Assembly: GCA_018398575.1 (NCBI GenBank)
Contig: JAGTXZ010000002.1
Coordinates: forward strand, 2,501 to 66,500
Direction of reading: 5' to 3'
Origin: Ampelomyces quisqualis
Lineage: Eukaryota; Ascomycota; Dothideomycetes; Pleosporales; Phaeosphaeriaceae
Length of the DNA stretch: 64,000 nt
Shown: positions 33,350-44,724 of the stretch, in pieces
Position numbering within the stretch: the stretch's first letter is position 1
Layout: every line of letters starts with the position of its first letter
Made by a program: the position numbers and the translations under genes
Notes under the pieces: model-generated
Seen by the model: only the letters and a program-made list of their open reading frames with translations
What the model was told of the DNA's origin: nothing
Database searches by the model: none

Positions 33350-36300
33350 AGGTAAGCCTTTCTTTAGTGTTAGCGTCTATAAAGATACTATTGCCTATTT
33401 CCTAGTACAATTGTTAGAATAAGGCGTAGTGCTTAGGGTTAGTATAGGTAATTAGGCTAAGAGTTCTATTAGCATTAGGAATGCTAGCGTACTGCAGGAT
33501 ACGCATACTCTTAGAAATAGTAGGCAGGTTAACTGTTCTTAAGTCTTAGACACTATAGAATAAGAGCTTACGCTGCTTCTAAAGTTATTTAGTATCTATA
33601 AGTTCTATAAATATTGCCTTACTCTCTGCCTCTTGCTTATAGGTATTGTGTTTAATACTATAGTTCTTTACTTATAACTCTTTTGCCTACTAGAGTATAA
33701 GAGCCTTATTAGTTATTGTTGCCTAGAAGCAAATAACTAGTAGATAGTAGTAGTAGACGCCTATAGCTAACTAGCGCTCCTACCATAGTACCAACTACTA
33801 CTTAATCTTAGTAACTAAGTTGTTGCACTAATAGTTAATAGAAGATAGAAGTACTATAGCTATACTACGTATAGCCTCTAGTTGTTAGCAGGTAAGAAAG
33901 TAGTAGTAGCACGTAACCTACACCAAGTAGTAGGACTTACCTAAGCTACCTATACTGCAAATAAGTCTAATACTAGCGCGTAGGTATATTAGAAGTCCTA
34001 ATAGCTATATCTAGCCTGTACTTAGTAGGTATACTACGTAAGCCTCTACTAAAGCCTACTTAGCCTAGTCTATACTATACTTCTTAGCGTCTTTAGCAAA
34101 CATGTTATTAATAGGAAAGTCTAGCTAGCTAGTGTTTTAAAGCACCTTGTATACCTTAGAATAGACGTTAGGGTAGCTAGATCCTATATGGATAGTGTTT
34201 GCCTTACGCTTAATATTACTCTTTAGCTTATTAATAGTAACTAGCACTCTAACGCTAGAATATTTAAGTATAGCCTGCTATAATTTGCGTGTTAGATTGG
34301 CACTATTATTGCGCTTTAGCTTAAAGCTTTAAGAGTTAATATACATATCTACTAGAAACTAAACAGATTAGTTAAGTTTACTATTATTACTTAGGCGCTA
34401 GGCAAAGGCGTAGATGTCTAGCTAAGTGCTAAACAGCTAGCTAAGAATTATAGTGCTAGTCTAGTTACCTTAGCTGCTTATATTAGCACCTCTAAAGTAG
34501 ATAGCAAATGTTAAGCTAATAGGAATTTTAAGATTTAGCTATATCTTAATAGTACAGTAGAACTAATTAGTCTTAGTGCTCTAGAGGCTTATAAGCTAGG
34601 CAATTGTAGAAATAAAGCTACTAGAAGTAACAGCCTTAAGTTTGCCTATAGCGCTTTATAAGTTAGCTGTCTTATAGTATATTATAGTAGAATAGATAAC
34701 TATAGTAGGTGTCTTATAGGTTAGGCGCTAGTTTTATAGTAACTGTATTCTAAGCTATACTATATACCTCTAGCTGTTATTATACTACTAATTAGATAGT
34801 AGGTTTAGTAATGCCTAGCTGTGTATACTATCCTATATCTTCTCTATACGTACCATAAGAGCGTTAATAAGACTACTATTATTAGCAACTAAAAAGAAAT
34901 AGATATTAACAGAGTTACTCTACTAAAAACAGTTGCAGACCTAGTCTATAATCTCTTAGTAAGCGCTATACGTAGCGTTACTAAAGAGCGTATACTCTAG
35001 ACGCTTTAAGTTATCTAAGGGCAAGAATATAAGAGTAAAATAAGTAATAACTGCCTGAAGGTAGAACAACCTATATTATTAGAAGCTAGCTAACTTGTTT
35101 ACAGAGAGTAATAGTATAATCTCTAGGTAGTTTATATTAAGGATCTTTACTTTAGGCGCATAGAAGAGATTATTGCTATTAAAAAGTATAATAGCCTACT
35201 TGTATATATTCTTAGAATAAGTAGTAACCTAGTATTTTACGCTAAACTTAATCGTAATATAACTACTAAATAGAGAGATAAGTAACTTATATTTTGCCTT
35301 AAGTAAGAGCTTGTCTAATATAGTATATATACCTACTATAGGTGCGCTGTTATTCTCTTCTAATTTATTAGAGGTTGTGCAGGAAGGAGAAACAGGCTTA
35401 GAAAAAGGTTTACTAGAGGAAGAAGCTAGTATAGTAAGAGGCTAAGAAGAGTTGCTTAATAACATATTAGCAGCCTAGATAGGCGTAGTACACTTAGTAA
35501 AGATATAACTACCAATAGCGTTAGAGTTAGAGCTATAGTTCTTGCACACTATAGTATACGCAGACGTAGAATATACGTAAGAGCTATAGTTAACACACTT
35601 AAGCTAGGCCTTACGCTAATAGCTCTCTAGGTAGCCTTTAGTAATATAACTCTTACTACTACACTTGCAATACTTAATAGTAGAGTAGGGCTAGAGATAA
35701 CTAACTGCGCAGTAGCTAAGCTAAGCGTAGTTATAGTATAGTACCTTTATATTAGGTGTTAGACACTTAGCTTTCTTGTAGCCTAGTTAATTACACGCGT
35801 AGTATAGCTAGGCAGCCTTAGTATAGACAATAAGGTAGCTAGCTTAGTAGGTAGTAGATAGAGTAGGGCTAGAGTTATAAGCCTTACTCTTGCCCTTATT
35901 AGGAAAACACAAAGGCTTAGGCTGTAGAACAACTAGGCCTTTAAGGAACTTATTATTAACTTCTATACAGCGCGCCAAGCAGTACAAGTGCCTTTCTACT
36001 ACGTCTATAGAAGTAGTCTATAGAAATAGTGTAGTAGAGTTACGTTTTATAATAGTTAGTACTAAAGTAGTGCTAACATAAGATAAACGTATATAAAGAA
36101 AGTACTTAGTAAGTAAGCTAGAGGTATATAAGTAGAATAGATAGCGTAGGTTAAGGTAGGCTAAGATTGTAGGTAAAAGAGTAGGTAGGTCTAAAGTAGC
36201 TATAAAGGCGTATAGCTTTATATAGAAGGAAAAGTCTAGTGCCTATTTACTAGTAGGGTAGTAAATACGCAAGGTAAAGGTAACACAACTATAACAAATA

Positions 36301-36420
36301 GTTTAGAAGAAACTACCTAGCCTAGCTAGCGCCTAAACGCTAGCTAGGCAATAGTCTAGTACTACTAAACTTATGCAGTTTATAATGTAAGCGTAGAGCC
36401 TATAAAATAAGGCCTTATTA
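33350..36420 (-). pseudogene. RIP-damaged Gag-like protein with CCHC zinc knuckles (non-LTR retrotransposon ORF1-like)
   Basis: A minus-strand frame can be followed from about 36420 down to about 33350 with only RIP-type stops. Between 35780 and 35530 it shows consecutive knuckle-like motifs whose Cys and His are turned into Tyr by transitions. YYACNQLGYKKAKC, YYNYAxxSYCAVSY and YCKCSSKSYITKGY each fit C-x2-C-x4-H-x4-C after reversing Cys/His-to-Tyr. A fourth, looser motif (CVNYSSYVYSTSAY) resembles the last finger of LINE ORF1 proteins. Nucleic-acid binding during retrotransposition would be the role. No endonuclease or reverse transcriptase could be recognised downstream, so it could be another knuckle-bearing protein. 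Copy A of the TA element lies at its 3' end. Confidence 0.45.
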
Positions 36421-36424
36421 GTAG

Positions 36425-36988
36425 TTATACGCACATAAACAACAGGTAATAAGAGACTTGTAGTGTTTTAATAATATATAGACCTATATACCCTATAAAC
36501 ACACTAGAATAGAGTAAGCTATGTTATTAAGGGTCTAGTGCGACTTTTGTATTAACGTCTGTTATAGAAACGCTGTGTAGCCCTAGGTAAAAGAGACAGC
36601 CTAACCTCTAGCCCTACTAATAAAATAGTTTTCTAATAGAACTTACCTAGGTACATCTAAAAAAAAACATACTAACTGTTTCTACCTTCTCTTTTCTAAA
36701 CTATAACACTACCTTAGTAAATAGAATAGTAAGGTAGCTAGTAAAGAGATTTAAACTACAGCGCGTACCCTAATCTATTAGGGAAGTAATTAATAATTTA
36801 GCCTACTCTACGCACTTTACTACCTTAGCCTAGCTTACCTTTACCTAAATCCAACTACTTCTTTTGCTAAGGCTTCTAAAGCCCTGCTATTAGGTAAGCT
36901 TTATCTGTTAACAACCTATCTAGTGTGCTATTCTACCTTTACAATCTTTCTACCTTCTAGCCTATACTTTACTAAGCCCTTTACTACT
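36425..36988. other. AT-rich stretch before the LTR element, no recognised gene
   Basis: Upstream side of the minus-strand zinc-knuckle relic. It contains no clear frame. CTTAT at 36989-36993 is the left target duplication of the following retrotransposon. Confidence 0.5.
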
Positions 36989-36993
36989 CTTAT

Positions 36994-37210
36994 TGTAAGG
37001 GGCAGACCCTAAGGGTAGATGCTAGGAAATAAAGACGTAAATTTGTGTCCTATCCTAATTGCTACCTAAAGGGTTTTTATAGTCTAGAGGATTTTAGTGT
37101 TCTAGTCTAGAACGTTTTTGGTGTTCTAGTCTGGAGCGTTTTTGGTGTTCCAGTTTAGAGAGCTAAGGTTTTTCTGTAACCAAGGACTAACTAGGCAGCA
37201 GCCTATTACA
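36994..37210 (-). repeat. 3' LTR of the chromovirus
   Basis: 217 bp, TGTAAGGGGCAG to CAGCCTATTACA as read on the plus strand. It contains a short internal repetition (GTTCTAGTCTAGAACGTTTT then GTTCTAGTCTGGAGCGTTTT). It differs from the other LTR at nine positions that I can count, all transitions. Confidence 0.96.
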
Positions 37211-37399
37211 TAATCCCCTTACTCTAGCGCTAGGTGCGCTTAGACCTGTGCGACTATTAAAACAAAAATTACCCTACTTAGATCTATTGTTCTGCACCTT
37301 TACTTCTCTTTTTAGGTAGTACTGTATACTGCACTAGCCTTGCCTTCTGCACACTTACTTGCGCGTTACCTCTCTTGTTAACCTACGCATCTCCTGCGC

Positions 37400-38475
37400 C
37401 TGTACTGCTATTTGCAAAGATGCTAAGTCTACGTACTTCTTGCAGTTCTCTAGCCAAGCGTTGTGCTGCTAACCTCTCTATTGTAAGTTTTACATCTAAG
37501 GCGCTAAGCTAGGTCTAGGCATATTGCTAACTAGTAATAGGACAGACCAGATATTGTTGTTAAGGCTAAGCTTAACCTGCTGTATTGTTTAGGCTGCGCT
37601 ATTACTTAGCTTAAGAGTAACAAGTCTAAGTGCAAGATTACTTGCAGTAAGAGCACCTACTCTTAGTGCAAGGACGCTTACATTACGTATAGGCCTATAA
37701 GTTAACTACTATATTCTCTTACTTTCCTAGTTAATTCTAATTGTTTTCTAGATTAACAATTACCTTAAGATTATAGTTATTTCGCTTTGTAACGCGCTTA
37801 CTTGCAATCCTAAGGTTAAGTAGCTGTTAACGCAGCATATAATTGCTAGTCTCTAGTCTAACTTTGTTAATAAGCTTAAGGCCGCTCAGGCAAAGTCTTG
37901 CAGTAGCAACAAGTCTAGCTACTAGGGTCTAACGCGCAAGGTTAACGAGGTTAATGTCCTAGTAGACATCTACTAGCTCTTCTAGCAGCTCCTTGTTAAG
38001 CAGGACACTATTATCTATAAGCTTAATAATGTTAGCGCTAGCGTATAGCAGCTCTACACTAATGTAAGTTCTTTCTAATTTGTTTTCCCCTCTGTTAGGG
38101 TTTGTTTTCCTAAGGCGTTATGTGTATTCTACTAACATTTAACTAGGCTAAAGAGCATAACATGCAGATCTCTAGCGTAGGCTTTTAGGTTTCTTACGTT
38201 AGCAATGCCCTTCGCACTACCAATAGGCTACTCTGTTACCTTAATGTAATAGAGTCTAACATCTGCAAGAAGCCTACATATAACACAGAAGTACAGGCTA
38301 AGACTAATTATTTGGCAATAGCAACTATTGCGCCCTCTAATAGTAGGAAGGTAGGCTCTAGCGTGTAGTGTCCTTACTGTAGTTTCTGTGTAGCACTTGT
38401 AGGCAATTTCTGTAGTAATAGACTTTCTGTTGTAGTCCCTGCCTTTGTCCTATTACTAAGCTTCTAGACCCTGTA
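37400..38475 (+). pseudogene. Antisense gene relic in the 3' part of the chromovirus, with a likely intron
   Basis: The roughly 2 kb between chromodomain and 3' LTR is not needed by a standard Ty3 element. On the plus strand, opposite to pol, a coding-like frame is visible. About 37545-37690 gives a Cys-containing segment (CLGCAIT, then CKITCSKSTYS). About 37760-38063 gives a Lys/Gln/Asn-rich helical stretch. Then comes a candidate intron 38064-38146 and, in the same frame after splicing, 38147-38475, with SYVSNALRTTNRLLCYLNV and a CPYCSFC motif. Stops inside are TAG, as expected from RIP. Family unknown. The boundaries, and a possible second intron near 37700-37760, are uncertain. Confidence 0.45.
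38064..38146 (+). other. Candidate spliceosomal intron in the antisense gene
   Basis: 83 bp, GTAAGT at the donor, CTAAC 16 bases before a TAG acceptor, which are the usual fungal signals and a usual fungal length. Its removal joins ...CTC TAC ACT AAT to GCT AAA GAG CAT, which continues the same reading frame into the next open stretch. Confidence 0.5.
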
Positions 38476-39249
38476 AAACTAGTATTGCATTCCTTAATAC
38501 TGCTTATGCATTAGAATAGATATTGCGCTCTACGTCTTAGGCTTATAGGTTTTTATAGCTCTACCTCTATTACTAACGTTAACATTCTTGCTAGTCCTTA
38601 TAGTCTAGCGCAGTCTAAGTATTAGAATCCTATACCTCTTCCTTAGGTTTTCCTAAACCTTCTAAAGATTTATGTTACGCTGTGTCTTAACTAACTATTA
38701 CCTAGCTTAAGTAGCTAGATCTCTGGCGTTAATCTAGGCTCTTCTTCTTGCATTCTTTAGCTATTAATCTGTTAACGCTAAGCTTCTAGACTCTTCTCTC
38801 TCTGTTTCTAGGTTATTCTAGGTGCTTGGTAGGACTGTCGCGTTAGTTCTTAGGTATTAGTATTTAGGTTCCTTGTGTCTAGTTCCTAGGGACAGTTAAC
38901 TGCTAGGCATATCCCTGCTGTTAACTAGTTAGGGCAGTCTTAGGTTAGCTAATAGAATTGATGTAGGCATCTTCTTCCTTCTCTGCTCTCTGCTAAAGCT
39001 TCTAGTCTTAGGCTCTGTCTATTGCAGTATCCTTGCATCCCCCCTATTAGTTACTTCCTAGCGTTAGGCATTGTTTCTAAACGCAACTAAGTGCGCTACT
39101 GTATTATTTCCTATACCTTAGGTTCTCCTTGTGCTTATCCTAAGTTTGTCCTTTTTCTACCAATCTCTCCTGTGTATAACGCTGTAATCCCTTCTAGTAC
39201 TGCTGTGCGCACCCTTAGCTCTTCTCCCTACTCTCTTTCTCTACTAATA

Positions 39250-39475
39250 TGTTTTATTTAACAGTTAGGATAGGCAGTTACTCTACTAACAGCCTATTTA
39301 AGTCTTGTTGTGTCTCTATATTGTTTATCTACTTAGTAAGGGCTATAGTGTTAGTAACATTTGCTTGCAGTTTCTACGTTAGTTCTACGTATTTTACCTA
39401 TTTTACTAGGTATTGCAGTTGTATGCCTTACCCTTTCTTCTTCTATTATTCTGTAAGGATGTAGTTAATAAGGTA
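39250..39475 (-). pseudogene. Chromodomain of the chromovirus integrase
   Basis: The minus-strand frame reads QYLVK*VKYVELT*KLQANV, matching the chromodomain core QYLVKW.GY...TW in which both Trp codons have become TAG. It is followed by NTIALTK*INNI. In the family this domain binds methylated histone H3 and steers integration into heterochromatin, which fits the setting. It is the C-terminus of pol. Confidence 0.8.
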
Positions 39476-39549
39476 CTTGTTATTAGCTTTATTCTTGCCT
39501 ACTACTATTGCTTCTAGTTGCTAGTTATCAGACTCCTAGTGCAGGAGCA

Positions 39550-40560
39550 GATTCCCTGCATTAAGCTAGAGGCAGTTAACATAGAATCTTAGGTGCACCC
39601 TAGGAGGTACGCTTAGTTCCACAACGTAGGAGGTAATAACCTTTGTAACTATGTACTTTCTATTCTTCTAATCTAGTTTTTTTAAAGGTCTTTTGTTAGA
39701 TATAGAGCAACTGTACTAGAGCTATACTTTGTCTCTTACACAGAGCTTTAGAGCTTTCTGTCTGTAGTAATTAGCCTAGCGTTCTTGTTCTTACTATACT
39801 TCTGCTATCTTTGCTTACACATAGTCTATTGTTTCTTTTATCTTAGTTACTATTACTTTAGCAGTAGTTCTTTTATTGTTGCTAGACTAGTGCTAGTTCT
39901 CTACAGTCTATTCTAGGTCTAACTAAATAGGGTTTGTATTGTACCTATACTAGAGAAAGAATAGGCTAACACCTGTAGACGCTGCATTTCGTCTAGCTAT
40001 CGCAATTTATGCTAGTAGGCATAGAGCAGCCTAGTTCAACTGGTCCTAGTTTATAAAAGCCCTTAAGTAGGCTTCTACTATACTATTTATTTGCTCTGTA
40101 GCGCTATCTGTTTAGGGGTAGTATACTGTTAAGACCTTTCTTTGTATTCTAAGCTTATTGCAGAGTAAAGACTAGAATTTGCTTACAAATTGTAACCCTC
40201 TGTTAGACACTATAGCGTCTAGAAGCTAGTAGTACGCAACTACCTGTTTAATAAATGCCTTAACTATAGTAGAAACTTCTAGGTCTAGAATAGGCACAAG
40301 CACTACGTTCTTGCTTAGCTAGTTAGTAACTACTATAAGGTGTAACATTCTATAGCTTAGCAGAAGGCCTACAATAAAGTCTACTAACAATTCCTTCTAT
40401 ATTTAGACTAGAAGCAGAAGTGGGCGCAGTAGTCCTTGTTTAAGTTCTTACTAGGGCTTTGTCCTGCTACACACTGCGCAGTTCTAGACGAACTACTAGA
40501 TGCTTAAGGACATTCTAAGCCAGAAGTAATCTCTTGCTAATATTGCGTATGTGTTTTCCC
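39550..40560 (-). pseudogene. Integrase of the chromovirus (RIP-damaged)
   Basis: Inserts the cDNA into the host chromosome. The zinc-binding end reads NCAVCSRTKP (about 40450-40492). The catalytic core gives KELLVDFIVGLL, with the first Asp of the DD35E triad retained, and then a stretch equivalent to DRG.QF..FW (NRGLQFVSKF, Asp changed to Asn) and YHP*TDSATEQ. The C-terminal SH3-like part (VRDKVQL..., KRPLKKLD) runs into the chromodomain. Asp-to-Asn at the second catalytic residue and multiple stops make it inactive. Confidence 0.85.
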
Positions 40561-40961
40561 TGCCTAGGTGCCTAGTAATTAGAGAATTATGTGCTTCTAA
40601 GATAATGTAGGTTTGTAGGTTTACGCATTCCAGCACCTATTTGCGCTCCCTATAGAGTAGGCATTCTAAGTTATCTAAGCTACACTCTACTAGGGAAACT
40701 TTTAGGCTTAGATAAGGAGGGAATTTTCGCTATCCTGTCCTAACAGCGTTAACTACTAATTGGTAGGCTTTATCTGTACAGACAGCCTGTTCCTACAATT
40801 CTTTAATAGCAGGCTCTATTAGTCCCTTAGGGCGTTTGCTTATATAAGGACTTTGCCTAGGCGTAGTCTTGCATAGTACTACAGTTTCTTTAGTAGCATC
40901 TAGAGCGTCTTCTGCTACAGAGAGCTTTCTAGCACCTTAGTTGTAGACAACGTTCTCCTCC

Positions 40962-41361
40962 TTTAACGCAGCGTCTTTGTCTGCAAGCACGTTTTAGAGC
41001 GCTCCTTTTCTAACTATAGAGTAATTTTTAGTATTCTAGCTTTAGGCAACGTCTCTTTCTCTTAACGCAGCGTCTTTGTCTGCAAGCACGTTTTGGAGCT
41101 ACTCTATCTCTTCCTTCCTTTGTTGCAGTACATCTCTCTGCTAGGCTGCAAGAGAAGTAGTTAACGCAGCGTCTTTGTCTGTAAGTACGTTTTAGAGCTA
41201 CTCTATCTTCTCCTTCTTCTATTACAGTGCATCTCTCTACTAGGCTGCAAGAAAAGTAGTTAACGCAGCATCTTTATCTGTAAGCACGTTTTAGAGCTAC
41301 TCTATTTCTTTCTCCTTCTGTTGTAGTGTATTTTCTTGCTAAGCTACAAAGGAAGTAGTAA
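40962..41361 (-). repeat. 99-bp tandem repeat (33-residue coiled coil) inside pol
   Basis: Three full copies begin at about 41064, 41163 and 41262 (plus-strand wording TTAACGCAGCGTCTTTGTCT). A partial copy is near 40962. In the minus-strand pol frame each unit encodes about 33 residues, with segments such as LQQRKEEIE and LQNVLADKDAAL. The spacing of Leu and charged residues predicts a coiled coil. It lies between RNase H and integrase, where I know of no conserved chromovirus domain. Confidence 0.75.
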
Positions 41362-41429
41362 GTACTAGGTCTTCTTTGTCTTTGGTTTCTAAAGCAGGAG
41401 TAAACAATTAGAAGGTCTAGGACTGTACC

Positions 41430-42800
41430 TACGCGTTTGCTCTTCCTTAGAGAAGATCTTGTTCTTTCTTAGAAAGGGTATCTGCTCTACTGTTAACGTT
41501 TCCTAGGTAGTATTAGAATCTGACATTAAATGTACTAAGGAACCCTGCTTAGCAGACGTGTCTTTCTGTTAGTAGTTGTGTAGTAGCAAAGTATTCTAGG
41601 TTCTTATAGTCTGTAAGCACAGTAAAATGCTTTACTCTCTAAAGTTTAGTTCTCTACTACTCTAGGCACTTAACTATAGCTAACAGCTTCTTGTTGTAGA
41701 TAGTGTAGTTAGCTTCTGCTGCTATGTTCTTTGCTAAGTAGTAAGCTACAGCCTAAAGGCGTCTGTCTCTGCTGTATTAAGACAGTACTCCTCTAGTTAA
41801 CTATCTTAAGGTGTTGTATTCTACTACTGTCTCTAACTCTGCATTAAAGTTTGCTAGGGATAGTTCTACTATAAAAGCTTCCTTTAGCTTATTAAAGGAC
41901 ATCTGTTGTTTAGGGCCCTAGTAGAAGGCTACGCCTTTCCCAGTCAGCCTAGTTAGTAAGGCAGCCAATTCTAAGAAGTCTTTTATAAACTGTTAGTAGA
42001 AGTTAGCAAAGCTAATAAAACTCTAGACTCCTTTAACTGTCTTGGGGGGCTTCTAGAAACGTATAGCAGCTACTTTCTTAGAGTCTATGCTTATTTCTTT
42101 CTTAGCCTTAATGATAAATCTAAGGTATTTAGTCTTCTTTACGCTAAACTTGCTTTTCCCTACATTAAGGTGTAACTCTACTGCCCTAAGTTTCTAGATT
42201 ACCTGCTTTACCTTTTTCTTGTAGTCTGCCTTAGACCTACTTGTGTATATTAACACGTCGTCTATATAGGCTAAACAGAAGTTATCTAGGTGTTCCTGCA
42301 GTATCCAATTAATATACCTCTAGAACGTGCTCAGAGCGTTTACAAGTCCAAAGGGTGTTACAAGCTACTTATAGAGGCTAAAGCGCGTCTAGAAGGCTGT
42401 CTTCTATTTGTCTTCTTTAGCGATCTTGATCTTGTGGAAAGCTTAGATAACATCTACTTTAGTAAACTATTTAGCTTTAGCAATCTAGGCTAAGGTCTCT
42501 TAAATAAGTAGGAGCAGATATTAGTCCTTTCTTGTAATTGCGTTAAGGGCCTAGTAATCTACACAGAACTGCAGGCCCTTCTCTAGCTTCTTTACAAATA
42601 GGACTAGTGCTAAGGCGCTTAACTAGCTTACCTGTATAAAGCTACAGTCTAAGTACAAAGTAAGCTCTTTTTAGAGTATAAGGAGTTCTTCCCTTAACAT
42701 GCTGTATAGTAGGCCCTATAGCACTTCTGCAGTCTTTCTATCTTTTTCTACTAGCTTAATAGAATAATTGATAGTAGGTCCTCTTACTAGGGGGAGTTAG
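41430..42800 (-). pseudogene. Reverse transcriptase and RNase H of the chromovirus (RIP-damaged)
   Basis: Copies the element RNA into DNA and removes the RNA strand. The RT part shows LEKGLQFCVDY*ALNAITRK (about 42520-42600), then TPFGLVNALSTF and, at about 42253-42271, AYIDDV, the catalytic YxDD signature. The RNase H part (about 41430-41900) shows AYYLAKNIAAEANYTIYNK and VLTDYKNLEYF, matching TDHKNLEYF of Ty3 RNase H with His changed to Tyr. Order and spacing are normal for the family. Confidence 0.9.
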
Positions 42801-43079
42801 TCCGCTTTCTCGCGTAGAAAGGTTTTGTATTCCCCTTTCAGGTAATCTAGGAGCACTAACCTAGGGTCTACTTAAGGCTTAGTTTTTAGGGCCTTTTAGA
42901 TGTCTGCTATTAACGCAGCGTAAAGGCAGATGGATTTGTCCTTCTAGCCCTGTTGTAGCCAGGCAGAGTACGCAGCTGCTGTAATACTCTATAGTAGAAG
43001 AGGTTTTCTTCTCTCCTAACTTCTTACTTGCGTCTAGGTAGAGTAGATGTATATTAATTTCTTTGCTAGTGCAACAGTA

Positions 43080-43350
43080 ACATTATGCTAGTTTATCTAT
43101 AGTTAGCCTAGGACTAGGTTGTATTCTTTGTCTCTATCTAGTTTATAGGCCTACAGTGTCTTCTTGTGCCTATTAATGTTAATGCGCATCTAGAAAGCTG
43201 TCTTTATCTAAGACTAGGCTCTAGCAATCCTAATAATTTCTCTTAAGGCTATTAACTTGCGCTCTAACTTATTCTTGCAGATAAACTTAGTTAAGGTTAT
43301 AGCGTAGGTAAGACACCTAGTATTAATTATTGTAGAAGCAACTGTTGTTT
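43080..43350 (-). pseudogene. Aspartic protease region of the chromovirus
   Basis: Near 43318-43345 the minus strand reads TIINTRCLTYA, matching the protease active site LIDTGC..YA with Asp changed to Asn and Gly changed to Arg, both RIP-type. The conserved YNLVLGQ...HNVTVA segment follows at about 43085-43130. It would process the Gag-Pol polyprotein. Confidence 0.75.
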
Positions 43351-43489
43351 TATTAACAATAGTGTGTACAGTAATAGGTTCTCTGTTTAGCTATTTCCTC
43401 TAGAATTGTTAAAATCTCTTGTCCTCTTTTAGTGTTGTGTTACTATACTCCTGTCTGCGCCTTTAGACAGGAGTTACTTGTTTTCTAAG

Positions 43490-44690
43490 CTTAGGGTGTC
43501 TTCTAACGCGTCTTCTTCTTCCTTACCCTGTGCCTTAGCTACTGCAGCCTTAGCAGGTTTTAAAGGTAAGGACAATTTGCATTTACTAGCGTAGTGTCTT
43601 AACTTACTGCAGCAGAGGTATAAGTTGTTTTGTCTCTAGTAGGACTGCTCTTCTGCAGTAGCCTACTTAGCTTTCTTTCTTTTAGAAGATTTTCTCTTAG
43701 TCCTCTTAGAATGTCCTCTTGTGGGTTCCTAATCTATAGGTTTCCTAACGTTCTATCTTTTGGTGTACTCGCTACCAAGTTTTGCCCTGTACAAGTTTTC
43801 TTTAATAATTACTACCCTGTCTATAAGGTTGTAGATTCCCTATTTAGGTTTAGTCTCTATAGAGATTATCCTGTCTTGTAGGTCTAGCTAGATAGCGCTT
43901 AGGTACCTTGTTTTTAGGTTTACTTTGTTATCTTCCTTGCCTACGTTATAGGCTAGCCTTATAAACTCTGTATTAAAGCTCTAGAGAAAAGACTTATTCT
44001 ATTAGATTATTTAGAGTCTCCTTTATAATCTTTTGTTGTATAGCTTGTCGCCAAATTAGCTGTCTAGGAAGTCCTAAAGTTCTTCCGCAGAGCCCTAGAG
44101 GTTCTAGGTTACCTAAGACAAGGCTACACTAGCTGCTAACCCCTTAAGGCAGTTAAAGATATAGCCTGCTTAAGAGCCTAGTCTTGCGCTGTTGTGTTCT
44201 AGTTTGTACTTTATTTAGGCCTTAAAGATGCTGTAATCTTTTTAATCTCCTTTGTACGCTTCTAGGTTAGGGACTTTGTAAGTCTTCTAGGGCAGGAGGA
44301 AGCTTTCTAAGAGGGTCTGTATGAAGCTAGAGGTTTCTAGAGTTAATTGGGCTGTAAGCCTCGCAACTTGTTCCTGTAGATTTCTTACTAGCAACACTAA
44401 GTCTGGATCCGCGCTTATAGGGGACTTTCCTTTCCTGTTGTTAGAGAGTTTAGCTGCTAGAGAGTTACATACTTCCTGCCAGGCAGGCGTTCTCTTAAGG
44501 CTGTTTAACAGCAATTATTTCTTAATCTGTTGTTCCTCTAGGTCTAGAAAGTTGTTGATAATTATCTGATTAAACTTGTTCTTAATAACTAACTTGGGGA
44601 CGCTATTGCGTCTTATCTAGATGGCTTGTACTATTATGTCTTGTACTGTTATAGGAACAGTTACTTGTTCTATGCTAGAGGTTACTAATA
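43490..44690 (-). pseudogene. Gag of the chromovirus (RIP-damaged)
   Basis: Structural protein of the virus-like particle. An intact piece (44287-44514, 75 codons) has a leucine-rich helix (LVLLVRNLQEQVARLTAQL). The frame continues through stops with a Retrotrans_gag-like segment including SAEEL*DFLDS*FGDKLY. It ends with a zinc knuckle at 43579-43621, YLCCSKLRHYASKC, where the first Cys has become Tyr. A basic stretch (KRTKRKSSKRKKAK) precedes the knuckle. Confidence 0.82.
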
Positions 44691-44724
44691 GCTCTTTAGC
44701 CTGGTTAGGTTTAACAAATTTAAT

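Noticed and set aside
34600..35100. Possible hAT-type transposase in the minus-strand relic
   Set aside because: Some helical phrases are reminiscent, but no catalytic Asp/Glu context, no 8-bp target duplication and no end repeats were found. The frame is continuous with the zinc-knuckle protein.
35890..36081. 63-codon plus-strand frame
   Set aside because: Antisense to the long minus-strand zinc-knuckle frame.
39249..39464. 71-codon plus-strand frame
   Set aside because: Exactly antisense to the chromodomain of the LTR element.
42290..42493. 67-codon plus-strand frame
   Set aside because: Antisense to the reverse transcriptase core, whose minus-strand motifs are unmistakable.
43630..43881. 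83-codon plus-strand frame, and another at 44321-44569
   Set aside because: Antisense to Gag. The minus strand shows the zinc knuckle and the Gag helix.
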